Shown here: positions 8,045 to 17,737 of the stretch, piece after piece
Layout of the letters: each line of letters starts with the position of its first letter
Numbering within the stretch: position 1 is the stretch's first letter
Origin: CBDBDZ01 sp965204215
GTDB taxonomy: Bacteria; Pseudomonadota; Gammaproteobacteria; Pseudomonadales; GM7GCV1
Assembly (NCBI GenBank): GCA_965204215.1
Contig: CBDBDZ010000012.1
Span: 1 to 64,000, forward strand
DNA: 64,000 bases
Direction: 5' to 3'
Notes under the pieces: model-generated
What the model saw: the letters and a program-made list of their open reading frames with translations, nothing else
Database searches by the model: none
Told to the model about the DNA's origin: nothing
Program-made: the position numbers and the translations under genes

Positions 8045-9670
8045 TTAGCGGGGAAAGTAATTGGTGTCAGTTAAGATTTCAACATATTCGGTAAAGAACT
8101 TTCCTGCATCAGCACCGTTGATAACCTTGTGATCATAAGATAGTGACAATGGCAGCATGGTGCGAGGTATAAATTGCTTGCCATCCCATCTAGGCATAAT
8201 TTGGCTCTTCGATACACCTAGTATACCTACTTCCGGAGAATTGACAATCGGAGTGAAGCCAGTGCCTCCTATAGCACCTAAACTGGAAATAGTGAAGCAG
8301 CCCCCTTGCATTTCTTTAAGTTGCAATTTGCCATCACGCGCTTTTACAGATAAGTCAACAATTTCTTTGGCTATTGTCCAAATTGACTTTTGATTAACAT
8401 CGCGTATTACTGGTACAACCAAACCCGCCGAAGTTGCTACAGCCATACCAATATTTACATAATGACGCTGTACAAGCTGTTCACCGTTGGAGTGAAGCGC
8501 TATATTAAACTTAGGGTTTTTCTGCAGAGCAATAGCCGCCGCTTTAACCAGGAATGCCACTGGTGTTACTTTAATACCTTTATCTTGCATAATTGGTTTT
8601 AGACCAGCGCGATAATTTTCCAAATCGGTGATATCGGCATTATCGAATTGCGTAACATGGGGTACGTTCAGCCAGCTTCTAAGCATATTCGCTGCGGTTA
8701 CCTTGTGAATTTTGCTCATTGACTGCAACGTCACTTCACCAAACTTTGAATAATCGACCTCTGGTGCAGGCGGTATGCCGCTGCTATTTCCCTGTTCTTT
8801 TACTTCGGGGTTTTGAATACGCTTTTTTACCCAGGTTTGTAAGTCTTCCTGCAAAACTCGCTGTCTTGGACCAGTACCTGCAACTTGCGATAGATCCACC
8901 CCTAATTTTCTGGCTAACTGCCTTACTGACGGACCTGCATGGACATCAGCATGAGAAACATTGGTAGTAGAAACATGTGGTTGAGCATCTGATACTTGCT
9001 GTTTGCTCTCTGTGCTTTTATCAGCAACGGTATTTGAGCTTTCTTCTCGAGACGCTACATTAACAGTAGGTGTTGCTGGCTTTTGCGATTGTGCAGCGCT
9101 TTGTATTTTAAGGGTAGCCAATGCACCTCCTGTTTGAATGGTATCGCCTACGGCTATGGCAAGTGAGGTAATTTCCCCACTAGTCTCTGAGGGCATTTCT
9201 ACCGATGCTTTATCGGTTTCGATAACTGCCAGAGTATCGCCCTCTTCTACCTTATCACCAACCGCAACATTTAGTTCAATAACCTGGGCATTGTCTGTAC
9301 CTAAATCGGGAATGGTTAATGCAATTTCCTGTGTTTCATTAATTTGAGCAATAGCCTCAGACTTCGATTCTTTTGTCGTTTTTTCTTCTGCTGTTTGGAG
9401 TTCAATAACGGCTGAATCGCTCTCAACATCAATTTCGGTATCATCTTCTACCAAACTTATATAAGCAAGGCCTTCATTGACTTTATCACCAACCTTGATA
9501 TGAATAGCTCCAATAACACCTTGTTCAGGTGCAGGCACTTCCATTGATGCTTTATCGGTTTCCAGTATCAATAACTCTTGGTCTTGCTTAATGCTATCAC
9601 CAATGTTGACTAAAATTTCAATAACTTCGGCTTCATCGCTACCAAAATCGGGAATTAAAATATCACGCAT
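8045..9670 (-). CDS. aceF: Pyruvate dehydrogenase E2, dihydrolipoamide acetyltransferase
   Basis: Start set at ATG 9670 (MRDILIPDFGSDEAEV), with GAGG 10 nt upstream; an in-frame extension to 9715 overlaps aceE. About 541 residues. Two lipoyl domains, each with a lipoyl-lysine motif (LETDKASMEVP and IETDKASVEMP), are joined by Ala/Thr/Ser-rich linkers to the E1/E3-binding domain (GPSVRQLARKLGVDLSQV) and the catalytic core. The core ends in SYDHKVINGADAGKF. The usual HxxxDG reads HxxxNG here, as in Azotobacter E2p, so activity is expected. It moves acetyl groups from E1 to CoA. It is 16 bp downstream of aceE in one operon; no lpd (E3) follows in this window. Confidence 0.95.
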   Translation of the reverse strand: MRDILIPDFGSDEAEVIEILVNIGDSIKQDQELLILETDKASMEVPAPEQGVIGAIHIKVGDKVNEGLAYISLVEDDTEIDVESDSAVIELQTAEEKTTKESKSEAIAQINETQEIALTIPDLGTDNAQVIELNVAVGDKVEEGDTLAVIETDKASVEMPSETSGEITSLAIAVGDTIQTGGALATLKIQSAAQSQKPATPTVNVASREESSNTVADKSTESKQQVSDAQPHVSTTNVSHADVHAGPSVRQLARKLGVDLSQVAGTGPRQRVLQEDLQTWVKKRIQNPEVKEQGNSSGIPPAPEVDYSKFGEVTLQSMSKIHKVTAANMLRSWLNVPHVTQFDNADITDLENYRAGLKPIMQDKGIKVTPVAFLVKAAAIALQKNPKFNIALHSNGEQLVQRHYVNIGMAVATSAGLVVPVIRDVNQKSIWTIAKEIVDLSVKARDGKLQLKEMQGGCFTISSLGAIGGTGFTPIVNSPEVGILGVSKSQIMPRWDGKQFIPRTMLPLSLSYDHKVINGADAGKFFTEYVEILTDTNYFPR

Positions 9671-9686
9671 CGTTTTTATACCTCGA

Positions 9687-12341
9687 TTATTTAAGTAGCG
9701 GGTTAACGCTATCAATATCTATTTGGTACCTGACAAGCGCTTTACTCACCACACTTTGATCAATATCACCATTATCAGCCAAGGACTTTAAAGTAGCCAC
9801 TACGATATACTGGCTGCTAACTTCAAAGTGATTGCGTAGATTAATGCGAGTGTCACTGCGTCCAAAGCCATCGGTACCTAAAACTTTATAGGGCTGGCTG
9901 ATATAAGGGCGCAATCGCTCGGAAAAGCTTTTTATATAGTCTGTCGCCATAACAATTGGGCCTTTTTGTTTATCAAGTTGTTGTGTGATGTAGGCCTGTT
10001 GTGGCTTTTTTTCAGGGTGCAACATATTCCAACGCTCAACTTCTTCACCATTGCGCGCCAACTCATTAACGCTGGTTATACTCCAGACGTTAGCCCCAAC
10101 GCTCCAGTCTTTTGCTAATAAATCTCGCGCTGTGCGCACTTCGTTTAAAATAGCGCCTGAGCCTAATAATTGTGCTTGATACTTTTTCCTGGGTGCTGCT
10201 TTATCTAACAGGTACATACCCTGGATGATACCTTCGGTAGAATTTTCAGGTTGCGCTGGGTGTACATAGTTTTCATTCATGGCTGTGAGATAATAAAAAC
10301 AACGCTCGCCATCAGCGTACATGCGTTTGATACCATCTTGAATAATGACGGCCAACTCATAGCTATAGGTTGGGTCGTAACTGCGGCAATTGGGAATGGT
10401 ACCTGCCATAACCAAACCGTGACCATCTTGGTGCTGTAACCCTTCACCGTTTAATGTTGTACGACCTGCCGTTGCTCCAATCAAAAAACCTTTGGCCTGA
10501 CTGTCGCCTGCAGCCCAAGCTAAATCGCCAATGCGCTGAAAACCAAACATGGAGTAGTATATGTAAAAAGGAATCATCGGGTATAGGCTATGGCTGTATG
10601 AAGTTGCAACAGCCAGCCAGGCTGAAAATGCCCCTGCTTCGTTGATGCCTTCTTCTAAAATTTGCCCATCTTCCGACTCTTTATAGTACATAATTTTCCC
10701 TGAATCGTGTGGAATGTATTTTTGACCAGCTGAAGAGTAGATGCCCAGTTGCCTAAACATGCCTTCCATGCCAAAGGTGCGAGCTTCATCGGGTACGATG
10801 GGGACTATCTGCTTGCCAATATTTTTGTCTTTGACCAACGTCGAAAGAATACGTACAAATGCCATGGTTGATGATACTGCTCGCTCGCTACTGCCTTTTA
10901 ATTGATTGGCAAAAACATCAAGTTTTGGTACTTCCAGTTTTTCTTTGTTTTCTGGGCGCACTGGCAGGTAGCCTTTTAATTGCTTACGTTGGCGGTGTAA
11001 ATATTGCATTTCCGGTGTGTCTTCGGCTGGGCGATAAAATGGTAAATTTGGCAGTTCTTCATCACTAATGGGTATATTAAAGCGATCACGGAAATACTTA
11101 AGTCCTTCCAAATCTAATTTTTTCACAGAATGTGCTTCATTGGCTGATTCTGCCGCATCGCCCATACCATAGCCTTTAACGGTTTTTGCCAAAATAACGG
11201 TTGGTCTGCCTTTAGTATTTACCGCACTGTGATAAGCTGCATAAACTTTGTGAGTGTCGTGACCTCCACGGTTCAAAGCTTCGACTTCTTCATCGCTTAA
11301 ATGCTCTACCAGTTTGAGCAAATCGGGATGTTGACCAAATAAATGTTCACGAGTATAGGCTCCGCCATTATTTTTAAAATTCTGGAAATCACCATCGCAG
11401 GTTTTCTCTAGGGTTTTAAGTAACAACCCTTCTTTATCATTTTCAAACAGTGGGTCCCATTTGCGTCCCCAAACCACTTTGATGACATTCCATCCCGCAC
11501 CTCTGAATACTCCTTCAAGATCTTGAATAATTTTGCCATTCCCACGTACTGGTCCATCCAGGCGCTGTAAATTACAGTTAATGACAAAAATTAAATTATC
11601 TAACTTTTCACGCCCAGCAAGTGAGATAGCCCCTAGTGATTCGGGTTCATCACATTCACCATCACCTAAAAATGCCCAAATTTTACGCTCACTATTGTCA
11701 ACTAAATTGCGCTTGGTTTGATATTTTAAAACGTGTGATAGATATATTGCCTGTAGCGGCCCCAATCCCATAGACACAGTCGGAAATTGCCAATAATCTG
11801 GCATTAGCCAGGGGTGTGGGTAAGATGGCAGTCCTTGCCGGCCGACTTCACGACGAAAATTTAAAAGTTGTTCTTCACTAATTCGTCCCTCCACAAAAGA
11901 GCGTGCATAAATACCTGGTGCTGAATGCCCTTGGTAAAGTACCAAATCACCTAAATTTCCATTTTCATAACCCCTGAAAAAATGATTAAAACCTACTTCA
12001 TACAGTGTGGCTGCTGATGAATAAGACGCTATATGACCACCTAGACTATCGTCTTCAAGGTTGGTACGCATTACCATTGCCAGAGCATTCCAGCGAATCA
12101 TTGAGCGTATTCGACGCTCAATAAAAATGTCGCCTGGTAGTGGTTGCTGTTGACTAACCGGAATGGTATTGCAATAAGGAGAGGTAACAGTATGAGGCAA
12201 ATCTACACCGTATTGCTGGTTGGCATAGCGCGCCAACTCACGAATCAAATAAGTGGCGCGCTCGCCACCTTCATTTTTTATAACAGAACGAATGGATTCA
12301 AGCCATTCACGAGTTTCAACAAGATCGGTGTCGTGTTCCAC
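9687..12341 (-). CDS. aceE: Pyruvate dehydrogenase E1, homodimeric type
   Basis: About 884 residues from GTG 12341 (EHDTDLVETREWLESI), the usual length for the homodimeric gammaproteobacterial enzyme; GAGA lies 6 nt before this GTG, and a TTG 12 bp upstream is the alternative. It decarboxylates pyruvate with thiamine diphosphate and loads acetyl onto E2. Visible landmarks: the GDGECDEPESLGAI block for ThDP/Mg binding, YGMGDAAESANEAHSVKK, and RTTLNGEGLQHQDGHG in the transketolase-like second half. Only 24 bp separate it from the permease gene upstream on the same strand, so one transcript is possible. Confidence 0.96.
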   Translation of the reverse strand: MEHDTDLVETREWLESIRSVIKNEGGERATYLIRELARYANQQYGVDLPHTVTSPYCNTIPVSQQQPLPGDIFIERRIRSMIRWNALAMVMRTNLEDDSLGGHIASYSSAATLYEVGFNHFFRGYENGNLGDLVLYQGHSAPGIYARSFVEGRISEEQLLNFRREVGRQGLPSYPHPWLMPDYWQFPTVSMGLGPLQAIYLSHVLKYQTKRNLVDNSERKIWAFLGDGECDEPESLGAISLAGREKLDNLIFVINCNLQRLDGPVRGNGKIIQDLEGVFRGAGWNVIKVVWGRKWDPLFENDKEGLLLKTLEKTCDGDFQNFKNNGGAYTREHLFGQHPDLLKLVEHLSDEEVEALNRGGHDTHKVYAAYHSAVNTKGRPTVILAKTVKGYGMGDAAESANEAHSVKKLDLEGLKYFRDRFNIPISDEELPNLPFYRPAEDTPEMQYLHRQRKQLKGYLPVRPENKEKLEVPKLDVFANQLKGSSERAVSSTMAFVRILSTLVKDKNIGKQIVPIVPDEARTFGMEGMFRQLGIYSSAGQKYIPHDSGKIMYYKESEDGQILEEGINEAGAFSAWLAVATSYSHSLYPMIPFYIYYSMFGFQRIGDLAWAAGDSQAKGFLIGATAGRTTLNGEGLQHQDGHGLVMAGTIPNCRSYDPTYSYELAVIIQDGIKRMYADGERCFYYLTAMNENYVHPAQPENSTEGIIQGMYLLDKAAPRKKYQAQLLGSGAILNEVRTARDLLAKDWSVGANVWSITSVNELARNGEEVERWNMLHPEKKPQQAYITQQLDKQKGPIVMATDYIKSFSERLRPYISQPYKVLGTDGFGRSDTRINLRNHFEVSSQYIVVATLKSLADNGDIDQSVVSKALVRYQIDIDSVNPLLK

Positions 12342-12365
12342 AATATATCTCAATAAATGCTAATT

Positions 12366-13424
12366 TTAGGTTCGCGCAGTTTCAACTGCCCACGATTTAA
12401 TAATGGCGTTGGTGAGAGAAGCTAAAGGAATGGCAAAAAACACACCCCAAAAACCCCACAAACCACCAAAAATAATCACTGCCAGAATTATGATTAAAGG
12501 ACTCAAACTAACGGCTTCAGAAAAAACAATAGGCACTAATAAATTGCCGTCTAAAATTTGAATGGTTAGATAGGCAATCAATAAATACAGCGTATTTAAA
12601 GACCAGCCCCATTGTAAAAATGCTACCATTGCTACTGGTATGGTCACACTAAAGGCTCCAACATAAGGTACTAAAACAGACAACCCAACGACCATAGCCA
12701 GCAAAAGCGCGTAATGTAGCCCAAAGGCAGAAAATACAATATAAGAAACCACAGCAACTATGATAATTTCTATGGCTTTACCGCGAATGTAATTGGCAAT
12801 TTGTATATCCATTTCATTAAAAACGCTTTGCAACATACCGCCTTTTGAATGCACCCAACCTTGCGTTTTAGACACGATAGCAGGCCAATCACTCATTATA
12901 AAATAAGTTAATACAGGCACCAGTATTACATAAATAAGTACCATAATAATATCGGGCAGCTGGGCAAGAACATAGGCTATTAGTACCTCACCAATTTGCA
13001 GTAATTCAGATTGTAAATACAATGCAAATTTATTGGCAACATCTGCCGTTATATAGTCTGGAAAATGTTGCTCCAGGCTCTGTATCATGGTTTGCATATT
13101 AATGGCAATGGAACTCCAGTTGTGCACTAATGACGTTAACTGTTGCCAGACGGTCGGCAACAAATAAAAACATAGCAGTAGAAGAATGCCCACTAAAACC
13201 AGTAAAGCAATTATTACCGCTATGTTACGCCTAACTTTAATCAACTCTAATTTGCGTACAACTGACTGCAACAAAAAAGCCAACACAAAACTAAGAATAA
13301 AAGGTGATAACAATCGACCCAGTAAGTTGAAGAAAATACTTAGTCCGATTAACAACCCCAGCAATAATAATACTTGTTCATTGCCAAAGTATTGATTTAA
13401 CCATTTTTTAAGTTGTAAATACAT
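12366..13424 (-). CDS. AI-2E/PerM-family membrane permease
   Basis: 352 residues with about eight hydrophobic segments. The family pattern is clear: paired N-terminal segments (VLLLLGLLIGLSIFFNLL and LLSPFILSFVLAFLL), a central amphipathic region, then the C-terminal YALLLAMVVGLSVLVPYVGAF and LSPLIIILAVIIFGGLWGFWG typical of the UPF0118/PerM group. Members export small molecules or ions; one E. coli relative was tied to autoinducer-2 release, but the substrate cannot be read from sequence. ATG 13424. It precedes aceE on the same strand, with no obvious functional tie. Confidence 0.88.
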   Translation of the reverse strand: MYLQLKKWLNQYFGNEQVLLLLGLLIGLSIFFNLLGRLLSPFILSFVLAFLLQSVVRKLELIKVRRNIAVIIALLVLVGILLLLCFYLLPTVWQQLTSLVHNWSSIAINMQTMIQSLEQHFPDYITADVANKFALYLQSELLQIGEVLIAYVLAQLPDIIMVLIYVILVPVLTYFIMSDWPAIVSKTQGWVHSKGGMLQSVFNEMDIQIANYIRGKAIEIIIVAVVSYIVFSAFGLHYALLLAMVVGLSVLVPYVGAFSVTIPVAMVAFLQWGWSLNTLYLLIAYLTIQILDGNLLVPIVFSEAVSLSPLIIILAVIIFGGLWGFWGVFFAIPLASLTNAIIKSWAVETART

Positions 13425-13453
13425 TATTTTTCTGAGACTAATCTTAAGTCAGT

Positions 13454-13981
13454 TTATTCAATAATTAATTGGTGAATATCTGGTTTTTTTTCATTTTTTG
13501 TTTTTACATAATAGCTCAAAGACTTTTTGATAACATGAAAGGCCATGTCATCCCATGGAATATCACTAATGTGAAACAAGTCCACATCAGTAGACTCGGC
13601 AGTTGCGCCATAGTGGATGCTCTTCATTTTGCCAATATATATAAAATAAACCTGATTGACACGAGGGATATTGTATACACCATGTAATCTGACAATATCC
13701 ACATTGGCCTGAGATTCCTCCATTGTTTCTCTGGCTGCGCCTTGCATTGTAGTTTCATCGTTTTCCATAAAGCCACCAGGTATGGTCCAATAGCCTTTGC
13801 GTGGCTCAATATTTCGCTTGCATAACAGAATTTTATCGCCTTCCACTACAATACAACCAGTAATAATTAATGGGTTTTTGTAGAAAACTGTATGACAACT
13901 GCTACATACGTCGCGTTCTAAATGATCCCCATCGGGAATAATACGTTTAATAGGTGCTGCACAGTGCGAGCAATACTTCAT
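13454..13981 (-). CDS. NUDIX hydrolase with N-terminal zinc ribbon
   Basis: 175 residues. C4/C7 and C26/C29 form a zinc ribbon. The NUDIX box fits GX5EX7REXXEEXX: G70, E76, R84-E85 and E88-E89 in GGFMENDETTMQGAARETMEES. The zinc ribbon plus NUDIX arrangement resembles NudC-like NADH/RNA-cap pyrophosphatases, but this protein is shorter and lacks the NudC N-domain; it belongs to the broader group of zinc-ribbon NUDIX enzymes acting on nucleotide diphosphates. The ATG at 13981 is 2 bp after the stop of the aldehyde dehydrogenase upstream, so they are co-transcribed. Confidence 0.9.
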   Translation of the reverse strand: MKYCSHCAAPIKRIIPDGDHLERDVCSSCHTVFYKNPLIITGCIVVEGDKILLCKRNIEPRKGYWTIPGGFMENDETTMQGAARETMEESQANVDIVRLHGVYNIPRVNQVYFIYIGKMKSIHYGATAESTDVDLFHISDIPWDDMAFHVIKKSLSYYVKTKNEKKPDIHQLIIE

Positions 13982-13982
13982 A

Positions 13983-15434
13983 TTACTGTTTTAACTTGAC
14001 CAATAGATTATAGACCTTGTCAGCAAACTTATTATAGGGAGGTGCTAAATATTTCATTGTGGTAAAAGGTGCCTGATAAAACACAGGGCGCAGTTTTGAA
14101 CAGGAAATAAAACCTTCATAACCGTGATAATGCCCCATACCACTTGCCCCTACTCCGCCAAAGGGAATATCGTGTTGAGCAACGTGATAAAGTGCATCAT
14201 TAACGGTAACACCGCCAGACATAATTCTATCAATGTAATGATTTGCCAATTTCCTGTTATTAGTAAAGGGATATAGTGCGAGAGGCCGGTCTCTGTCATT
14301 TACATAGTCGATCACTTCTTGTGGTTCTTTATAAGTCAGCACCATAAGCAGTGGTCCAAAGGACTCTCGGTGACGGATTGTCATTTCCTCTGTAGTGTTT
14401 AGTATAAGGTGCATGGGAAACTTGCGTAGCACTTGATTCACTTCCTGTTCAGGATTGAGCTTAATCACTGTTGCTCCTTTGCTTTGAGCATCTTCAACCG
14501 TGTCAATCAAGCGCTGGAGTGATAGCTGGTCAATAATAGAAGTGTAATCTTTACTGTTAATATCCGGGCAATGTCTGGAAACATAGGCTTTGGCTGCTTC
14601 AACAAAGTTATCGACTTGAGTTTCATGCACAAACACATAGTCGACGTTGGTACATATTTGACCTGCATTAAATTGCTTGACAAACATAATGCGCTCTACG
14701 GCTTTTTGCATATTGTATTTCGGGTCAATAATCGCTGGAGCCTTGCCTCCTAATTCTAAAATGACAGGTGTTAAATTTTTAGCTGCCGATGCCATCACTT
14801 TGCGCCCTGTAGCACCTGAGCCGGTAAAGATTAATAAATCAAAAGGGATTTGCGAAAATTGCACACCAATATCCCCCGTCTCTTCAAAAAATTGCAGTTT
14901 TTCAGGAGGAAAATAATCACTTACAATTTTTATTAACAAACGGCTTAAGCTCGTTGAATTTTCAGACATTTTTACCATTGCCCTATTCCCTGCAGCAAAG
15001 ACTGCGGCTAATTGTGAAAAACTTAAGTTAATTGGAAAGTTCCAAGGGATAATAAGTCCTACAACCCCAAGCGGTTGAGGAATAACACGATTTTTGCCCC
15101 CCATAAACATACTGACGTCAACATGACGCTTTTGGACTCGCATCCATTGTCTCAGGTTAGAGATAATACTATTAATTCCATCGGTTACTGAAATAATCTC
15201 GGCAAATAAAGATTCATGCATTGAGCGGTTGCCATAGTCTTTGTTAATGGCTTCAACGATGGAATTGCGATGGTCGTTAATAATCTTTTTCAGTTGTAGT
15301 AAATCTTTTTTGCGTTGGTTGTAGTCTGCTGTGGATTCTTGCAAATAACTATGGCGTTGTATATTAAAGACATCGGTTAATTGCTGATCGATGCTTCCTG
15401 CATTTTCAATAAAATTTTTAGCTGGATTACTCAT
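13983..15434 (-). CDS. Coniferyl-aldehyde-dehydrogenase-like aldehyde dehydrogenase
   Basis: 483 residues. The aldehyde dehydrogenase active site is complete: N132 in IPWNFPINL, E227 in LELGGKAPAI, C261 in NAGQICTNVDYV, and the GSGATGRKV nucleotide-binding loop. The C-terminal membrane-proximal stretch and the NAGQxC..xDYV form are typical of the CalB group, which oxidises coniferyl and other hydrophobic or long-chain aldehydes with NAD(P)+. It could supply the aldehyde-to-acid step missing from the catabolic genes at 27054-33294, though it is not next to them. First gene of a minus-strand unit with the NUDIX gene; divergent from nudL with a 52-bp gap. Confidence 0.9.
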   Translation of the reverse strand: MSNPAKNFIENAGSIDQQLTDVFNIQRHSYLQESTADYNQRKKDLLQLKKIINDHRNSIVEAINKDYGNRSMHESLFAEIISVTDGINSIISNLRQWMRVQKRHVDVSMFMGGKNRVIPQPLGVVGLIIPWNFPINLSFSQLAAVFAAGNRAMVKMSENSTSLSRLLIKIVSDYFPPEKLQFFEETGDIGVQFSQIPFDLLIFTGSGATGRKVMASAAKNLTPVILELGGKAPAIIDPKYNMQKAVERIMFVKQFNAGQICTNVDYVFVHETQVDNFVEAAKAYVSRHCPDINSKDYTSIIDQLSLQRLIDTVEDAQSKGATVIKLNPEQEVNQVLRKFPMHLILNTTEEMTIRHRESFGPLLMVLTYKEPQEVIDYVNDRDRPLALYPFTNNRKLANHYIDRIMSGGVTVNDALYHVAQHDIPFGGVGASGMGHYHGYEGFISCSKLRPVFYQAPFTTMKYLAPPYNKFADKVYNLLVKLKQ

Positions 15435-15474
15435 AAGAATCTCAAATGAAAATGATTAATAACTTTGGATAAGG

Positions 15475-15480
15475 TACTAT
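15475..15480 (+). promoter_or_regulatory. -10 box directly before nudL
   Basis: TACTAT ends 6 bp before the ATG at 15487, so transcription would start at the start codon. No close Shine-Dalgarno sequence is present. The -35 region is weak, so this is a tentative call. Confidence 0.3.
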
Positions 15481-15486
15481 ATACGA

Positions 15487-16152
15487 ATGCAGCGCAATTC
15501 CCAAATTAATTCCCAACAAATAGATAGCAAAATCCGTACATTTATTGCCAGGTGCCAAGACGTTAAATTGACAGAGTATAAAAACCATCCTGACAACCGC
15601 TATTCCCTAAGTGCTAATCGTTGCCAATTCAGCCAAAGTGACGCAGGTGTTATGGTACTATTACAACAGCAACCACAATGGCAGTTTGTGCTGACACAAA
15701 AAGCCCAACATTTAAACAAACATGCCGGGCAAGTGGCTTTTCCTGGCGGGAAATTCGACAGCAGTGATTTACATATTCTCAATACCGCTTATAGAGAAAC
15801 TTTTGAGGAAATTGGAATAGATGCAAATTTAATTCAGCCTTTTTATTCCGTTAAACCGATTATGTCGCGCTACAACGTCAAGGTTCACTCTTTTTTAGCA
15901 TTGCTGGATAAGAATGCGGTTTATAAGCCTGATATGAAAGAAGTTAGCCACACTTTTACTGTGCCTATCAAATATTTAGTGCAAACACCGCTTCAACATA
16001 AAATTGTAGAACATAATTTGGAAGCTCCTGCATGGGAAGTCGGCAACTTTATGATATGGGGCTTTACCGCTGGTGTTATCAATCATCTTTTACACATTAT
16101 TTTTGGTGTGAAAAACAGCTCTGCATTTGATTTTCGATTTATAAAAAATTAA
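15487..16152 (+). CDS. nudL: NUDIX CoA pyrophosphatase, NudL-like
   Basis: 221 residues. The NudL/YeaB signature is present: VLTQKAQHLNKHAGQVAFPGG (LLTKR...L..H.GQ.AFPGG in the family) leading into the NUDIX box with D, RETFEEIG and the expected glutamates. These enzymes cleave CoA and its derivatives to phosphopantetheine and 3',5'-ADP. An N-terminal region of about 55 residues is variable. ATG 15487 is the first available start. It is followed by a DUF1289 gene and ispB on the same strand. Confidence 0.9.
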   Translation: MQRNSQINSQQIDSKIRTFIARCQDVKLTEYKNHPDNRYSLSANRCQFSQSDAGVMVLLQQQPQWQFVLTQKAQHLNKHAGQVAFPGGKFDSSDLHILNTAYRETFEEIGIDANLIQPFYSVKPIMSRYNVKVHSFLALLDKNAVYKPDMKEVSHTFTVPIKYLVQTPLQHKIVEHNLEAPAWEVGNFMIWGFTAGVINHLLHIIFGVKNSSAFDFRFIKN

Positions 16153-16191
16153 CCTATCGCGTTTTTTAATAACTGCAATTTAACGGCAAAC

Positions 16192-16401
16192 ATGTCAAAC
16201 CTCAATAATGCTGCTCAGCATTCCAATCTTGCACAATCACCTTGTGTATCTATTTGTCTGTTAGATGATAATGACATATGTAAAGGCTGCTTTCGCAGCG
16301 CAAAAGAAATCACTTATTGGGGTACTTATGATGAGCCGACAAAAATTGCAGTCAATCGATTAGCCCGGCAACGCGCTTCTCAATCGAGCTATAAGTTATG
16401 A
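16192..16401 (+). CDS. DUF1289 small cysteine-rich protein
   Basis: 69 residues. The family motif SPCVSICLLD...CKGCFRSAKEITYW spans residues 16-43 and includes four cysteines in a CxxxC...CxxC layout, probably binding a metal or an iron-sulfur cluster. Function is unknown; such genes are common next to unrelated housekeeping genes in proteobacteria. The stop overlaps the ispB start by ATGA, so they are translationally coupled. Confidence 0.88.
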   Translation: MSNLNNAAQHSNLAQSPCVSICLLDDNDICKGCFRSAKEITYWGTYDEPTKIAVNRLARQRASQSSYKL

Positions 16402-17375
16402 GCGCATTTCATTTAGTTATTGAAGACGAATTTCAACGTCTGAATCAAACCATTATTGAGCAATTACATTCCAGTATTGAGTTAATTGAAACCATTGCCC
16501 ATCATATTATTGATGGTGGAGGTAAACGCCTAAGGCCGTTAATGACCATCCTTAGTGCCATAACAACAGGTTATAAAGAACAAGAACAAGGTGATAAGCA
16601 TTTATTATTGGCAGCTATTATTGAGTTTATTCACACTTCCACCTTGCTACATGACGATGTAGTAGATGAATCATCCATGCGTCGCAATCGTAAAACTGCC
16701 AATGCCATTTGGGACAATAGTGCCGCCGTATTGGTAGGTGACTTTTTGTATTCAAGGGCATTTCAAATGTTGACTCAAATTGGTAATATGCCAATTATGC
16801 GCGAGTTTGCCCACACGACGAATACCATTGCTGAAGGTGAGGTTAAGCAGTTAATTAACGCTGGCAAAATCGACTTAAATCTTGATGATTACCTGGATAT
16901 TATCAGAAAAAAAACTGCTGTATTATTTGCCTCTGCCATGCGTAGTGGCTGCTTGTTAACTCATGACGGTAATTCACCTACTACACGCAGTTTGGGAGAG
17001 TATGGCATGGCATGCGGAATTGCTTTCCAGATACGCGACGATACTCTGGACTATATAGGTGATGAAGATGTCATCGGTAAAAATCTTGGTGATGACCTGG
17101 CCGAAGGTAAAATGACGCTCCCTTTAATTTATGCACTACAAAATGCCAGCCCAGTCCAACAAACAACTCTTACCTCAATAATCAAAAACAAAGATATTAG
17201 TCAACTATCTACTATCAATGAAATTATTCATGCAACAAATGCCCTTCAGCTGACTGATAATGTTGCCTGTCAATATAGCGACCAAGCCATCAATTTTTTA
17301 AAATCATTACCTGATAGCTCCTACAAACAAACCTTGGTTGATATTGCAGTGTTTGCTGTTGAGCGCAAGCATTGA
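16398..17375 (+). CDS. ispB: Octaprenyl diphosphate synthase
   Basis: 325 residues. It builds the C40-class isoprenoid tail of ubiquinone from farnesyl diphosphate and isopentenyl diphosphate. Both aspartate-rich motifs are present: LLHDDVVDESSMRRNRKTAN (first, DDxxD) and QIRDDTLDYIGDEDVIGK (second). GGGKRLRP binds substrate. Lacks residues that would suggest the shorter farnesyl or geranylgeranyl enzymes, but the exact chain length cannot be read. Coupled to the DUF1289 gene; converges with grxD, with 14 bp between stops and no hairpin terminator. Confidence 0.94.
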   Translation: MSAFHLVIEDEFQRLNQTIIEQLHSSIELIETIAHHIIDGGGKRLRPLMTILSAITTGYKEQEQGDKHLLLAAIIEFIHTSTLLHDDVVDESSMRRNRKTANAIWDNSAAVLVGDFLYSRAFQMLTQIGNMPIMREFAHTTNTIAEGEVKQLINAGKIDLNLDDYLDIIRKKTAVLFASAMRSGCLLTHDGNSPTTRSLGEYGMACGIAFQIRDDTLDYIGDEDVIGKNLGDDLAEGKMTLPLIYALQNASPVQQTTLTSIIKNKDISQLSTINEIIHATNALQLTDNVACQYSDQAINFLKSLPDSSYKQTLVDIAVFAVERKH

Positions 17376-17389
17376 ATGAGCTTTTGCTT

Positions 17390-17716
17390 TTATTTTACCG
17401 CTTCATCAACCAGAGTTTGCAACTCACCTGCTGTTGCCATTTCCGTGACAATATCGCAGCCTCCAATTAATTCACCATTAACCCACAATTGCGGAAAGGT
17501 TGGCCAATTGGCAATAGCTGGCAAATTAGCGCGAACTTCCGGGTTGCTAAGTACATCAACGTATGCAAAACGCTGCCCACAACCCATTAGGGCTTGAACT
17601 GTTCGCGCTGAAAAGCCACATTGAGGCATATTAGGCGAACCTTTCATATACAACAAAATAGGGTTATCCGCGATTTGTTGTTTAATGTTGGTAACAATGT
17701 CTGGGGTCGTGGTCAT
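17390..17716 (-). CDS. grxD: Monothiol glutaredoxin
   Basis: 108 residues, the usual Grx4/GrxD size. The active site is CGFS (MPQCGFSAR), with the conserved LYMKGSPNMP before it and WPTFPQLWVNGELIGGCDIV after it. Monothiol glutaredoxins of this class carry a glutathione-ligated 2Fe-2S cluster and work in iron-sulfur trafficking. ATG 17716. It is followed on the opposite strand by ispB, and lies 22 bp downstream of nadC on the same strand, so they probably share a transcript. Confidence 0.95.
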   Translation of the reverse strand: MTTTPDIVTNIKQQIADNPILLYMKGSPNMPQCGFSARTVQALMGCGQRFAYVDVLSNPEVRANLPAIANWPTFPQLWVNGELIGGCDIVTEMATAGELQTLVDEAVK

Positions 17717-17737
17717 GGCTTACTCACTAAATATCAA

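Noticed and set aside
8045..9670. AceF active-site motif HxxxN instead of HxxxD taken as a sign of inactivity
   Set aside because: The same Asn form occurs in active E2 of Azotobacter, so it is a known variant.
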